DNA of 64,000 nucleotides from Paenibacillus wulumuqiensis (GTDB lineage Bacteria > Bacillota > Bacilli > Paenibacillales > Paenibacillaceae). Below the pieces are notes generated by a model. It did no database searches and had not been told where the DNA came from. It saw nothing but the letters and a program-made list of their open reading frames with translations. The stretch's first letter is position 1. Every line of letters starts with the position of its first letter. Positions 34,632 to 43,461 of this stretch are shown in pieces. Location: assembly GCF_000971965.1 (NCBI RefSeq), contig NZ_LAQP01000013.1, positions 62,001 through 126,000 on the forward strand, read 5' to 3'. A program made the position numbers and the translations under genes.

Positions 34632-36983
34632 ATGCTGCTGAACCGGGAGAATAGCGGGGAACGATGGCGCAAACGCAGAGATGGACGGGAAAAGGTAACC
34701 GGAGAGCTGCGTTATCTGACAGATATGACCGCAGAAGGCATGCTATATGGACGGGTGCTGCGCAGCAGTCATCCCCATGCACGTATCCTATCGCTGGATA
34801 CATCGGCAGCCGAAGCTTATGAAGGTGTGATAGCCGTCATCACCTACCGGGATGTACCGGGTCTGAATCGGTTTGGCATTGCCGTACCCGATCAGCCTGC
34901 ACTGTGTGAGGATATGGTCCGTTATATCGGAGACGCCGTGGCAGCAGTAGCAGCAGTCACACCGGAGATTGCCGAATATGCGCTGTCTCTGATCCGGGTG
35001 AACTATGAAGTGCTGGAGACCATCACCGACCCGCTGCGCGCTCTGGAAGACACTGCTCCACGTCTGCATCCTCAGGGCAATGTACTGCATCGTACCCAGG
35101 TCAAGCAGGGAGATGCAGATACCGTTCTGCAGAACTGCACTTATGTGGTCAAAGAAGTATACAGCACTCCACGCCAGATGCATGCCTATATGGAAACGGA
35201 AGGCGGATTGTTCGTCCCCGAACCTGACGGGCGTCTGACCGTCTATGCCCCGACCCAGCACGGTTACAAGGATCGGATGCAGATCGCCCGGATTCTGGAT
35301 TGGGAAGAAGAACGTATTCGCGTAATCTCCAGTCCGATTGGCGGTTCATTTGGCGGCAAGGATGAGCTGAATGTACAGCCTTACGGATCGCTGCTGGCAC
35401 TGAAAAGCGGCCGTCCGGTCAAAATGCACAATTCACGCATGGAATCGGTACGTGCAGGGCTCAAGCGCCATCCGATGCGGATTGAGATGGAGACCGGTAT
35501 GGATGAGCATGGACGTCTGCAGGCGCACCGGGTACGTATCGTCGCAGATACCGGCGCTTATGCTACACTCGGTGCCCCGGTGCTGAATTTTGCCACAGAA
35601 CATTGTATGGGACCTTATCGTCTGCAGCATGTGGACGTCGAGGGAGTATCAGTCTATACGAATAATGGGGTATCCGGCGAGTTTCGGGGATTTGGCGGCA
35701 ATCAGGCGATCTTCGCGATGGAAGGCCAGATGGATCGGCTGGCGGAGAAAATAGGTATGGACCCGTGGGAATTCCGAATGCTCAATCGCCGGCTTCCCGA
35801 TGATCCCGGTCCGCTGCAGCAGGAGATCTGGCGAACGAACGGACTGGAGCAGGTGATGCAGGCGCTGGCGCAATCTTCGCTCTGGCAGCGCCGGACAGTA
35901 GATTCTGCTCTGCCGGCTGCTGTCATGACAGGATATGATCCTGTGACATCAGCTTCACCGGTGCCGCCATGGATCAAGCGCGGAATTGGTTCTTCGCTGG
36001 CGATGCATGGAGCGGGGCTCGGCTATGGAATTGATGATCCGGCTGGAGGGCGTCTTTCGCTGAATGCACAGGGGCAGATCGAAGTGGCGTTCAGCTACGA
36101 AGAATTTGGTCAGGGGTTGATCGCGACTCTGGAAATAATGCTGATGGATCTGTTCCATTGTACGGCTGAAGATATCAGCATTGTGATTGGCGATACGGAT
36201 CTGGTGCCTCATAGCGGTTCCAGTACGGCCTCGCGTTCAACGACGATGGCCTGGATGGCGCTGCAGCGGCTGAAGACTCCTTTTCTGCAGGCGGTTTTGC
36301 AAAAGGCACAAGAAATGACCGGGATCCCTATCGATCAATTGACCACAGGTGAACATGGTATCTGGCAGATGATCACGGAGGAAGGCGAGGAAATGAGCCG
36401 CAAACGGGTGGTTTCCTACCGGGAAATTGCTGGGGTGACTGAGGACAAGGAATTGACCTTTGATACCAAGTTCTCTTATCCAACGACGCCGGATGAAGTG
36501 GTCGGCGGGCATTTCCTCTATACGTATGCAGCCGTAGCTGCCGAAGTGGAAGTGAACACACTGACCGGACATGTCAAGCTGCTGGACACGTACCATACCG
36601 TAGCCGCCGGTCCGGTGATCAACCCGATGGGATTTGTCGGGCAGATCGAGGGCGGTAGTGTGATGGCACTTGGATTTACACTGACCGAGGATGCGGTCAT
36701 GGAAGAGGGACATTATATGACCCGCAATATGGATACGTATATGATTCCCGGTATTCAGGATATGCATACCTCGCTGGAGGTCGAAGTGATTGAAGATCTG
36801 CCGGAAAATGATTCTTTTGGTCCCCGCGGAATCGGCGAGATTGGCTCGGTCGCGCTGGCACCGGCGATTACAGCAGCGATCCGTCAGGCAACAGGACAAT
36901 GGATCAGCCATCTCCCGGTCCCCCGGGAACAGCTGATTCAACGAGCAGGTCGATGGCAGCAGGAAGGAGTGAGTCCACGATGA
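34632..36983 (+). CDS. pucD: Xanthine dehydrogenase molybdopterin-binding subunit
   Basis: The 783-aa catalytic subunit that hydroxylates hypoxanthine and xanthine to urate. Domains: the small a/b hammerhead (about 15-125, KVTGELRYLTDM) and the molybdopterin domain with SPIGGSFGGKDEL (about 235), EFRGFGGNQAIFAMEGQMD (about 345) and the late GPRGIGEIGSVALAPAI. The latter holds the conserved catalytic glutamate (GIGE, about 735). The ATG at 34632 lies six bases after the pucC stop with a GGGAG immediately before it, so coupling is likely. It overlaps pucE by four bases. Confidence 0.94.
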   Translation: MLLNRENSGERWRKRRDGREKVTGELRYLTDMTAEGMLYGRVLRSSHPHARILSLDTSAAEAYEGVIAVITYRDVPGLNRFGIAVPDQPALCEDMVRYIGDAVAAVAAVTPEIAEYALSLIRVNYEVLETITDPLRALEDTAPRLHPQGNVLHRTQVKQGDADTVLQNCTYVVKEVYSTPRQMHAYMETEGGLFVPEPDGRLTVYAPTQHGYKDRMQIARILDWEEERIRVISSPIGGSFGGKDELNVQPYGSLLALKSGRPVKMHNSRMESVRAGLKRHPMRIEMETGMDEHGRLQAHRVRIVADTGAYATLGAPVLNFATEHCMGPYRLQHVDVEGVSVYTNNGVSGEFRGFGGNQAIFAMEGQMDRLAEKIGMDPWEFRMLNRRLPDDPGPLQQEIWRTNGLEQVMQALAQSSLWQRRTVDSALPAAVMTGYDPVTSASPVPPWIKRGIGSSLAMHGAGLGYGIDDPAGGRLSLNAQGQIEVAFSYEEFGQGLIATLEIMLMDLFHCTAEDISIVIGDTDLVPHSGSSTASRSTTMAWMALQRLKTPFLQAVLQKAQEMTGIPIDQLTTGEHGIWQMITEEGEEMSRKRVVSYREIAGVTEDKELTFDTKFSYPTTPDEVVGGHFLYTYAAVAAEVEVNTLTGHVKLLDTYHTVAAGPVINPMGFVGQIEGGSVMALGFTLTEDAVMEEGHYMTRNMDTYMIPGIQDMHTSLEVEVIEDLPENDSFGPRGIGEIGSVALAPAITAAIRQATGQWISHLPVPREQLIQRAGRWQQEGVSPR

Positions 36984-37504
36984 AGGCGACGAGTATGCAA
37001 TGGCAGGCTGTAGTGAATGGCAAGGCTCAAGAGATGGAGATTGCTCCTTCCCGGCGGCTGCTGGATATTTTGCGGGATGATCTGGATCTGACCGGCACCA
37101 AAGTATCCTGTGAGATCGGGCGCTGCGGTGCCTGCATGGTACTGATCGACGGACAACCGATGAACTCCTGTCTGATGATGGCCTACCAGTGCGCAGATAC
37201 CGAGATTACGACGATCGAGGGACTGCATGGCGAGACAGAAAGCGAGCTGCACCCGATCCAGGAAGCATTTCTGGAAGAAGGCGGATTCCAGTGCGGTTAC
37301 TGTACACCCGGCATGATCATTTCTACCAAAGCACTGCTGGACCGCACTCCTCAGCCAGCAGAACAGGAAATCAAAGAAGGGCTGTGCGGTAATCTGTGCC
37401 GGTGTACCGGATACGGCGGCATTATGCGTGCTGTCGAGAGTGCAGCCGACAAGTGCGCCCATCGCAGCTCCCTGTCCCCCACAGCCGGGCTACCAATGAA
37501 GTAG
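36980..37504 (+). CDS. pucE: Xanthine dehydrogenase [2Fe-2S] subunit
   Basis: A 174-aa electron-transfer subunit with two iron-sulphur clusters. The plant-type cluster cysteines are in CEIGRCGACMVLIDGQ with a further Cys after ~15 residues. The C-terminal cluster has CGYCTPGM and CGNLCRCTGYGGI. The start ATG overlaps the pucD stop (ATGA) and is preceded by AAGGAG. An open frame starting at 36899 is inside pucD and is not used. It completes the three-subunit enzyme and ends the purine cluster. Confidence 0.95.
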   Translation: MKATSMQWQAVVNGKAQEMEIAPSRRLLDILRDDLDLTGTKVSCEIGRCGACMVLIDGQPMNSCLMMAYQCADTEITTIEGLHGETESELHPIQEAFLEEGGFQCGYCTPGMIISTKALLDRTPQPAEQEIKEGLCGNLCRCTGYGGIMRAVESAADKCAHRSSLSPTAGLPMK

Positions 37505-37551
37505 TCTTTTCAAACCGTTCCTTCCCCGGCTTGACGAACCACAACTCAAAA

Positions 37552-37606
37552 ATATGCCAAATAGCAGCCGATACCAGAAATCAAAGTCGGCTGCTATTTG
37601 GCATAT
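37552..37606 (-). terminator. Perfect 20-bp hairpin with T run on the minus strand
   Basis: Arms 37552-37571 and 37587-37606 are perfectly complementary over 20 bases around a 15-base loop. Only the minus strand shows a T run after the hairpin (37546-37551), so it is oriented as a terminator for minus-strand transcription. It could still act weakly for pucE on the plus strand. Confidence 0.6.
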
Positions 37607-38401
37607 AATAAGCCTTATTCCTGTTTAAAGTGGCTGAAGGCCGAAGCATCCACCACAAAACCTGGCGCAACGACCAAAGTACAAACAGCAGAGGTCAAGC
37701 AACGATTTCCGTCGTCCACAAACAATTTCTGCCCATTTCAATCCAAACATATTAAACACCAAACTCAATCCACCGATGATATACTTGGGATCTGTAAATT
37801 ACTTCCCGATAGGAAACCGTTCACAAATTAGCAAAACTCCCATACGACTACCGGCTGCCCACCAAGAAGCAGCGCCAGCGATCCCCCGGTAAATTGCTCT
37901 GTCCAGGCAGGTCCCGGACGAAATAGTGTTCACTGGCTTTGGTTCGTGGTATCATATAGCTTTGGCAACGAGTAACGGGATGGGATTTGCCGGAAATGGC
38001 AGGAAGCAGACCTGCTTCCGTCGAATGTTATAAGACACCTCAGTCTAGCAAAAAGTAAACAGGCATCACAATGATCTTCCGGTCATATTCCGGGAAGAAT
38101 TCGATTGGAAATAGAGCAGATCGGAACATTCAGGTCTGCTAAAATAGAGCGGCTGCAGCAGCCAGAGACTACATAGTCATCATTAGTGTCCGACCGGAAG
38201 CAGAGTGGATCACAGGATGAACGGCTGGCTGATCTGCAGGCAGAGATGGTTAGGGATACAGCAGGATACGGGTTGAATCAATCAATGGATGATCATTAGT
38301 CTGCCACATCGACGTTGCCTGTATGGGAACCGGCAGCCGAAAGTCGTAATCGGCATTCTCCCTTACCCGCATAGGATAAAAGGCAACAAGGAGGGGAATC
38401 A
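37607..38401. other. Gene-poor region, possibly decayed or non-coding
   Basis: About 795 bases without a convincing gene. Only short frames exist, such as a minus-strand frame 37828-37929 whose residues read like a protein C-terminus (LFRPGPAWTEQF..., ending VVVWEFC). Several small dyads are present, for example CGGAAGCAG near 38189 and GGAAGCAG-AC-CTGCTTCC near 38012. The minus-oriented terminator at its left end suggests a minus-strand transcript. I see no known RNA family. Confidence 0.35.
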
Positions 38402-39460
38402 TTGGAACGTGAATATATAGATTCCATGGAACAACTGGCAGATCACTATTTCCCATCAGGGAATTGGCATATGGTAGAAGGCAAAGGCGGAATGAACAAC
38501 ACAACGATGTTCATCGACCATGCTTCCCGGCGTTATGTACTGCGCCGTTATGAGACACACCGCGAGCCTGACAAGGTACGCTATGAACATGAAGTATTAT
38601 CGGTACTGCCCGAGGTATTGACAGGACTGGAGATTCCGCAGCCCGTCAAGGATCCGGAAGGCCAAACGATATGCATGACCAGCAGCAAAACGCAGACAGA
38701 AGGGGAGAGCAGCGGCAGACTCGCGGCTTTATTTCACTATGTGGATGGCAGCAATCCCGTTCTGGCAACGGAAGATCAGATTTACCGTTTTGGGCAGGCC
38801 GCAGGCAAATTGTCTGCTGCACTGGCACAGGTTCAGATTGATTTGCATCCGGTTTATCCGCCCTATTACCGGCTGGGACAGTCTTATCCGCTCTGCAGTC
38901 CGGGACGACTGGAAGCATTCTGTGCGAATCCACCGGAGAATTTTGCGGAGATTGCCGATACGCTGTACCGGATCGGTGAAGGACTGGGCGAGCAGCTCGT
39001 TCGTATTACCCGGCTCGCTTCGCTGCCCCATCAGTTGATACACGGGGACTTGAATGCATCCAATATGCTGCAATCGGAAGATGGCGAGATTACCGCCATT
39101 CTGGATTTTGAATTTGTAACCCGTGATTTGCGGGCGATGGAGCCGGCCGTCTGTCTGTCGGATATGTTGAGCAGCATGGAGTGGACAGAGCAGGATGAAC
39201 AGCGCTGTACTGCCTTTTTGCAGGGGTATGCGTCGGTGGTTACGCTGACGGAAGCGGAGTCTGTACGGCTTCCGCTGCTTATTTTGCTGCGCCGTATTGA
39301 TGTGTTTATGCATTTTCTGAGTCGTTATTTCGAAGGGATCGACCAGGCGGATGTGGTGATCATGCAGGCGAAACGTCTGGACGAAGGACTGAACTGGTAC
39401 AAAAAAAGCGGCCCCCTGCTTAAAGCAGTCAGCCGCCGCATATTCGGATATGATGCCTGA
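38402..39460 (+). CDS. Phosphotransferase-fold kinase (APH / homoserine kinase II-like)
   Basis: A 352-aa small-molecule kinase of the aminoglycoside phosphotransferase/choline kinase fold. Marks are a nucleotide loop near GKGGMNNTTMFID, the catalytic loop HQLIHGDLNASNML (catalytic Asp about 217) and the metal-binding DFE in AILDFEFVTRDL (about 232). The sequence pattern resembles type II homoserine kinase and related metabolite kinases more than drug-resistance enzymes. The substrate is unknown. The start is TTG 38402, preceded by AAGGAGGGG at good distance. It stands alone, convergent with the TPR gene. Confidence 0.8.
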   Translation: MEREYIDSMEQLADHYFPSGNWHMVEGKGGMNNTTMFIDHASRRYVLRRYETHREPDKVRYEHEVLSVLPEVLTGLEIPQPVKDPEGQTICMTSSKTQTEGESSGRLAALFHYVDGSNPVLATEDQIYRFGQAAGKLSAALAQVQIDLHPVYPPYYRLGQSYPLCSPGRLEAFCANPPENFAEIADTLYRIGEGLGEQLVRITRLASLPHQLIHGDLNASNMLQSEDGEITAILDFEFVTRDLRAMEPAVCLSDMLSSMEWTEQDEQRCTAFLQGYASVVTLTEAESVRLPLLILLRRIDVFMHFLSRYFEGIDQADVVIMQAKRLDEGLNWYKKSGPLLKAVSRRIFGYDA

Positions 39461-39490
39461 TCCGGAACCTAATTATTTTGGCAAAAGCAG

Positions 39491-40168
39491 TTAAGTTGAG
39501 AATATTCTACGCAGCCAGCTACGGAATGCCCATCCGCGCTCGCTGCGTTTTTTGTATTTAGGCAGGGAACGGTAGAGGGACACCCCCTCGTCAAAAACGC
39601 TGCGGGCAGCTTCGGTATGACCGAGTGAGCGGTCCAGCATACCCAGCATATAATAGGCACGGCATGAAGAGGACTGAATACTGCGGAACTGCTCCAGATA
39701 TTGCAGCGCCCGCTCCTGATCTTTGCCAATATATTCGGAAGCAAGGCGCAGATACGGCTCGCCATATTTGACACGGGCATTCATATCCAGTGCCTGTAAA
39801 ATACGACGTTCTCCTTCAGCCTGCTGACCGGTATACAGCTGACAGGTACCCAGATCATCCCAGTATTCGGCCGAATCCTCATAGGCATGACCGATCTGCT
39901 CCAGCCATCCGAGAGCTTCCCGGTAACGCTTGCGTTCCATGAGCAGACGGGCCAGTTCATAACGGGAAGACATATCACTGGGGCTGCCGGCAATGAGCCT
40001 GCGGAGGCTGCGAATACGGCTCAGCCGCCGCAGCGGGCGTACCAGACTGGGCGAGATGCCGACAAACCGGCGATCCAGCACATAGACGATAAAGAGGATG
40101 ACCAGCAGGGCCAGGAACGGATTGCCAAGCAGCCACCACAGAATGGAGAAAAGAAAAATTTTACTCAT
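39491..40168 (-). CDS. Membrane-anchored TPR-repeat protein
   Basis: A 225-aa protein with one N-terminal membrane helix (about 5-32, FLFSILWWLLGNPFLALLVI) and about four tetratricopeptide-like helical repeats between residues ~60 and 200 (for example AEYWDDLGTCQLYTGQQAEG and RAYYMLGMLDRSLGHTEAA). TPR arrays bind partner proteins. AGGAGG eleven bases before ATG 40168 sets the start; the upstream ATG at 40198 has no site. It is divergent from uxaB. The function is unknown. Confidence 0.8.
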   Translation of the reverse strand: MSKIFLFSILWWLLGNPFLALLVILFIVYVLDRRFVGISPSLVRPLRRLSRIRSLRRLIAGSPSDMSSRYELARLLMERKRYREALGWLEQIGHAYEDSAEYWDDLGTCQLYTGQQAEGERRILQALDMNARVKYGEPYLRLASEYIGKDQERALQYLEQFRSIQSSSCRAYYMLGMLDRSLGHTEAARSVFDEGVSLYRSLPKYKKRSERGWAFRSWLRRIFST

Positions 40169-40331
40169 GACTCGATCGACCTCCTGTGGAAATATCATTT
40201 AGACTGTCAATCAACCGGCAGCCGGGAATCCAGAAATTTTTATTAAAAAATGATATAATTCCTGTCAAATATTCACTATTTCAGTCTAAATGATGATACA
40301 ATGATGTTCAAGAAAGGCTTTTTATCATAAA

Positions 40332-40347
40332 ATGTTAACGTGAACAT
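40332..40347. promoter_or_regulatory. LacI-type operator upstream of uxaB
   Basis: ATGTTAACGTGAACAT, a 16-bp near-perfect palindrome centred on CG, 21 bases before the uxaB start. This layout is typical of LacI/GalR regulators, which control hexuronate genes (ExuR) in Bacillus. No lacI gene lies in the window. Confidence 0.6.
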
Positions 40348-40368
40348 TTTCGAAAATGGAGGAATATG

Positions 40369-41895
40369 ATGACAATCAGCAGACTACAGCCTTTGTTACG
40401 ACTGGGCTTAACCGGTGAAGATGAACGCCGCAAACATGTACACATGCAGCAGCTGCCAATCAAGGTACTGCAGATTGGAGAAGGCAACTTCCTGCGCGGA
40501 TTCGCCGACTGGATGCTCCAGGAAAGTATCGCTTCCGGCAAATATCATGGCAGCGTCGTACTGACTCCGCCTACACCAAGAGGAGCGGCCAAGCTCAAGC
40601 AGATTGAGCAGCAGGAAGGACTCTATACGCTGGTAGTGCAAGGACTGCAGGATGGACAAAAGGTAGAGAAGCGCCAGATGATCTCGGTATTCAGGGATTA
40701 TGTGGACCCTTATACCGAGTGGGAACGGTTCTTGCAGCTGGCTGAGCTGGAGTCGTTGGATGTGGTCATTTCCAATACGACCGAGGCGGGGCTCGTGTAT
40801 ACGCCGATCGACTATGTTCCCGGCGAGCCGATGACCAATTTCCCTGCACGATTGACCGTACTGCTGCAGCGCCGGTTTGCTCATTTCAACGGAGACCCGA
40901 AGCGCGGACTGATGATCCTGCCCTGTGAGCTGATAGAGAATAATGGAGATGTACTCCGGGAGTATGTGCTGCGCTACGGACGTGAATTCGGCTTCGGTGA
41001 AGAATTCTGCAGCTGGGTAGAGCAGTCACAGCTGTTCCTGAATAATCTGGTGGACCGGATCGTGACCGGGATGCCGGGAGATGAAGAATATGCGCGGCTG
41101 ACCGGCAGCTGGGGTTATGAAGACTCATTTCTGACCACAGCAGAGCCGTATCATCTCTGGGCGATTCAGGGTGATCCGTCGCTCGACCGCCGTCTGCCGC
41201 TTGCCCAGGCCGGACTGAATGTACAATGGGTGCCGGATCTGAAGCCGTTTCGCCAGCGCAAAGTGCATATACTGAATGGGGCGCATACTCTCATGATGCC
41301 TGCAGGTCTGCTGCAGGGCAAATCGACGGTTCGTGAAGTCATGGAAGATTCCGAACTGGGTGAATGGGTGAGACAGACGGTAGACCTGGAAATTATCCCG
41401 GCGCTGCCGATCCTGCCGGAGGAACTGAAGCGTTATGCGGCGGAGACTTTTGAGCGGTTCGCCAACCCGTATCTGGAGCACCGACTGCAGGATATTGCCA
41501 TGAACAGTATCAGCAAATTTCAGTCCCGTCTGCTGCCTGTATTGAAAGCGTATACAGAAAAGTTTGATCAGCTGCCGGAGCAGCTCGTATACGGACTGGC
41601 TGCACTGCTGCGTCTGTATCAGGTACAAGAGACCGAGCAGCAGGATGGAACGAAGATCTTTACCACACAGCTGCCGAATGGCAGTACGATGAACATTCGT
41701 GATCACTCCGGGCAGCTGGGTCTGCTGGCGGGTCACTGGGCCGGATGGCAGCAGCATGATGAGTCATCATGCCGCCAGGTCATACATGACATACTGGCAG
41801 ATACCGGGATCTGGAATGAAGACCTGACAGCTATCGCCGGACTGTCTGAAGCGGTAGCATCGAAATGGATACAAATGGAGGTTAATCCGACATGA
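40369..41895 (+). CDS. uxaB: Tagaturonate reductase (altronate oxidoreductase)
   Basis: A mannitol dehydrogenase-type NAD-dependent enzyme of about 508 aa that reduces D-tagaturonate to D-altronate in galacturonate breakdown. The N-terminal Rossmann domain starts VLQIGEGNFLRGFADWML (about 25). Later come VISNTTEAGLVY (about 128) and the C-terminal catalytic region with KVHILNGAHTLMMPAGLLQGK (about 305, Lys and His of the active site). ATG 40369 is slightly favoured over 40366 by distance from GGAGG. A LacI-type operator precedes it. It overlaps uxaA by four bases. Confidence 0.94.
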   Translation: MTISRLQPLLRLGLTGEDERRKHVHMQQLPIKVLQIGEGNFLRGFADWMLQESIASGKYHGSVVLTPPTPRGAAKLKQIEQQEGLYTLVVQGLQDGQKVEKRQMISVFRDYVDPYTEWERFLQLAELESLDVVISNTTEAGLVYTPIDYVPGEPMTNFPARLTVLLQRRFAHFNGDPKRGLMILPCELIENNGDVLREYVLRYGREFGFGEEFCSWVEQSQLFLNNLVDRIVTGMPGDEEYARLTGSWGYEDSFLTTAEPYHLWAIQGDPSLDRRLPLAQAGLNVQWVPDLKPFRQRKVHILNGAHTLMMPAGLLQGKSTVREVMEDSELGEWVRQTVDLEIIPALPILPEELKRYAAETFERFANPYLEHRLQDIAMNSISKFQSRLLPVLKAYTEKFDQLPEQLVYGLAALLRLYQVQETEQQDGTKIFTTQLPNGSTMNIRDHSGQLGLLAGHWAGWQQHDESSCRQVIHDILADTGIWNEDLTAIAGLSEAVASKWIQMEVNPT

Positions 41896-43400
41896 ATACA
41901 ATAATGAGAGACTATATTGCTATCCAGCAGCAGGATGATGTCATTATCGCCCTGCATGATATGGCACCCGGTGATACGCTGGTACTGGATAATGGAAATA
42001 TTCTATCTGTGGTGAACGATGTGCCGCGTGGTCACAAAATAGCTGTTCATTCGATTGAGCCTGGACAGGATGTGATTAAATACGGCTTCTCGATCGGCAA
42101 AGCAACAGTGCCGATTGCTCCAGGGGAATGGATTCACAGTCATAATCTTCATACCGGTCTATCCGGTACACTGGAGTATGAATATCAACCGGAGCTGAGC
42201 TGGCAGCCGCGTGTACTCCCGCCGCATCTGCACACCTTTGACGGTTATGTGCGGCCCAATGGGGAAGTGGGAATTCGCAATGAGATATGGATCATCAATA
42301 CAGTCGGCTGCATTAACAAAACCTGTGAAGTGCTGGCACGTACCGCTCATTCGGAAATGGTCGGGAGAGTAGACGGGGTGTACCATTTTCCGCATCCATT
42401 CGGATGCTCCCAGCTTGGCGATGATCTGGAATATACGCGCCAGCTGCTGAGCTCGCTCGTGCTGCATCCCAATGCGGCCGGCGTGCTCATTATCGGACTG
42501 GGGTGCGAGAACAATCAGATTGAGCAGTTTGCCGCCGACATCCCGGAAGAGTATGCCTACAAAATCCGTTATCTCAAAGCCCAGGAAGAGGATGACGAGA
42601 TCGAAGCAGGAATGGAATATCTGGAGGAACTGGTCTCGCTGGCCGAGCAGGAGCAGCGTCAGCCGCTGCCGCTGTCCCGGCTCAAAATCGGTCTCAAATG
42701 CGGCGGTTCCGACGGATTATCCGGCATTACCGCCAATCCGCTCGTCGGTGAAGTGGCCGACTGGATCGTCTCCGCCGGTGGGACGGCGATTCTGACCGAG
42801 GTACCCGAGATGTTCGGCGCCGAGACCATTCTGATGAACCGCTCCGCCAGTCCACAGGTATTCGGCCAGCTGGTGGATCTGATCAACGGGTTCAAGCAGT
42901 ATTTTGTGAATCATGGACAGAATATTTATGAGAATCCATCGCCAGGCAACAAGGCCGGCGGGATCACCACGCTTGAAGAGAAGTCGCTCGGATGTACGCA
43001 AAAAGGCGGTCATTCCCAGGTAGTGGACGTGCTGCGTTACGGCCAGCGTGTACATCAGCCGGGACTGAATATTGTGGAAGCGCCGGGTAATGATCTGGTT
43101 TCCGTGACCGCACTCTCGGCTGCAGGCGCCCATATCGTATTATTCACCACCGGACGGGGGACACCATTTGGCGGACCCGTGCCAACCGTCAAGATTGCGA
43201 CCCAGTCCGAGCTGGCGAACCGCAAAAAGCACTGGATCGATTATAACGCCGGTCAGCTGCTGGAAGGGCAATCCATGGAACAGGTCTCGCTGGATCTGTT
43301 ATCCCGGATTGTGGATATTGCTTCCGGCAGAAGCCAGACAAACAATGAACAGCGCGGATTCCGCGAAATCGCCATTTTCAAAGATGGAGTTATCCTGTAA
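41892..43400 (+). CDS. uxaA: Altronate dehydratase
   Basis: Dehydrates D-altronate to 2-keto-3-deoxygluconate, the step after UxaB. The 502-aa protein has an N-terminal SAF domain (about 1-90, with GHKIAVHSIEPGQDVIKYG). The catalytic part includes RTAHSEMVGRVDGVYHFPHPFGCSQLGDD, LIIGLGCENN (about 198) and IGLKCGGSDGLSGITANPLVG (about 265), the cysteine-containing cluster-binding motif. GGAGG precedes the overlapping ATGA start. The product enters the kduD/kdgK/eda route, not seen here. Confidence 0.95.
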   Translation: MNTIMRDYIAIQQQDDVIIALHDMAPGDTLVLDNGNILSVVNDVPRGHKIAVHSIEPGQDVIKYGFSIGKATVPIAPGEWIHSHNLHTGLSGTLEYEYQPELSWQPRVLPPHLHTFDGYVRPNGEVGIRNEIWIINTVGCINKTCEVLARTAHSEMVGRVDGVYHFPHPFGCSQLGDDLEYTRQLLSSLVLHPNAAGVLIIGLGCENNQIEQFAADIPEEYAYKIRYLKAQEEDDEIEAGMEYLEELVSLAEQEQRQPLPLSRLKIGLKCGGSDGLSGITANPLVGEVADWIVSAGGTAILTEVPEMFGAETILMNRSASPQVFGQLVDLINGFKQYFVNHGQNIYENPSPGNKAGGITTLEEKSLGCTQKGGHSQVVDVLRYGQRVHQPGLNIVEAPGNDLVSVTALSAAGAHIVLFTTGRGTPFGGPVPTVKIATQSELANRKKHWIDYNAGQLLEGQSMEQVSLDLLSRIVDIASGRSQTNNEQRGFREIAIFKDGVIL

Positions 43401-43461
43401 ATGGGGTATAGCCTATTATAGGATCGTATCTGAAAGAATGGATACGGGGAGGAGACGTGCG

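Noticed and set aside
43168-43461. N-terminal extension of the aldo-keto reductase inside uxaA
   Set aside because: The extra residues are a frame-shifted reading of uxaA; ATG 43462 has a GGGGAGGAG site.
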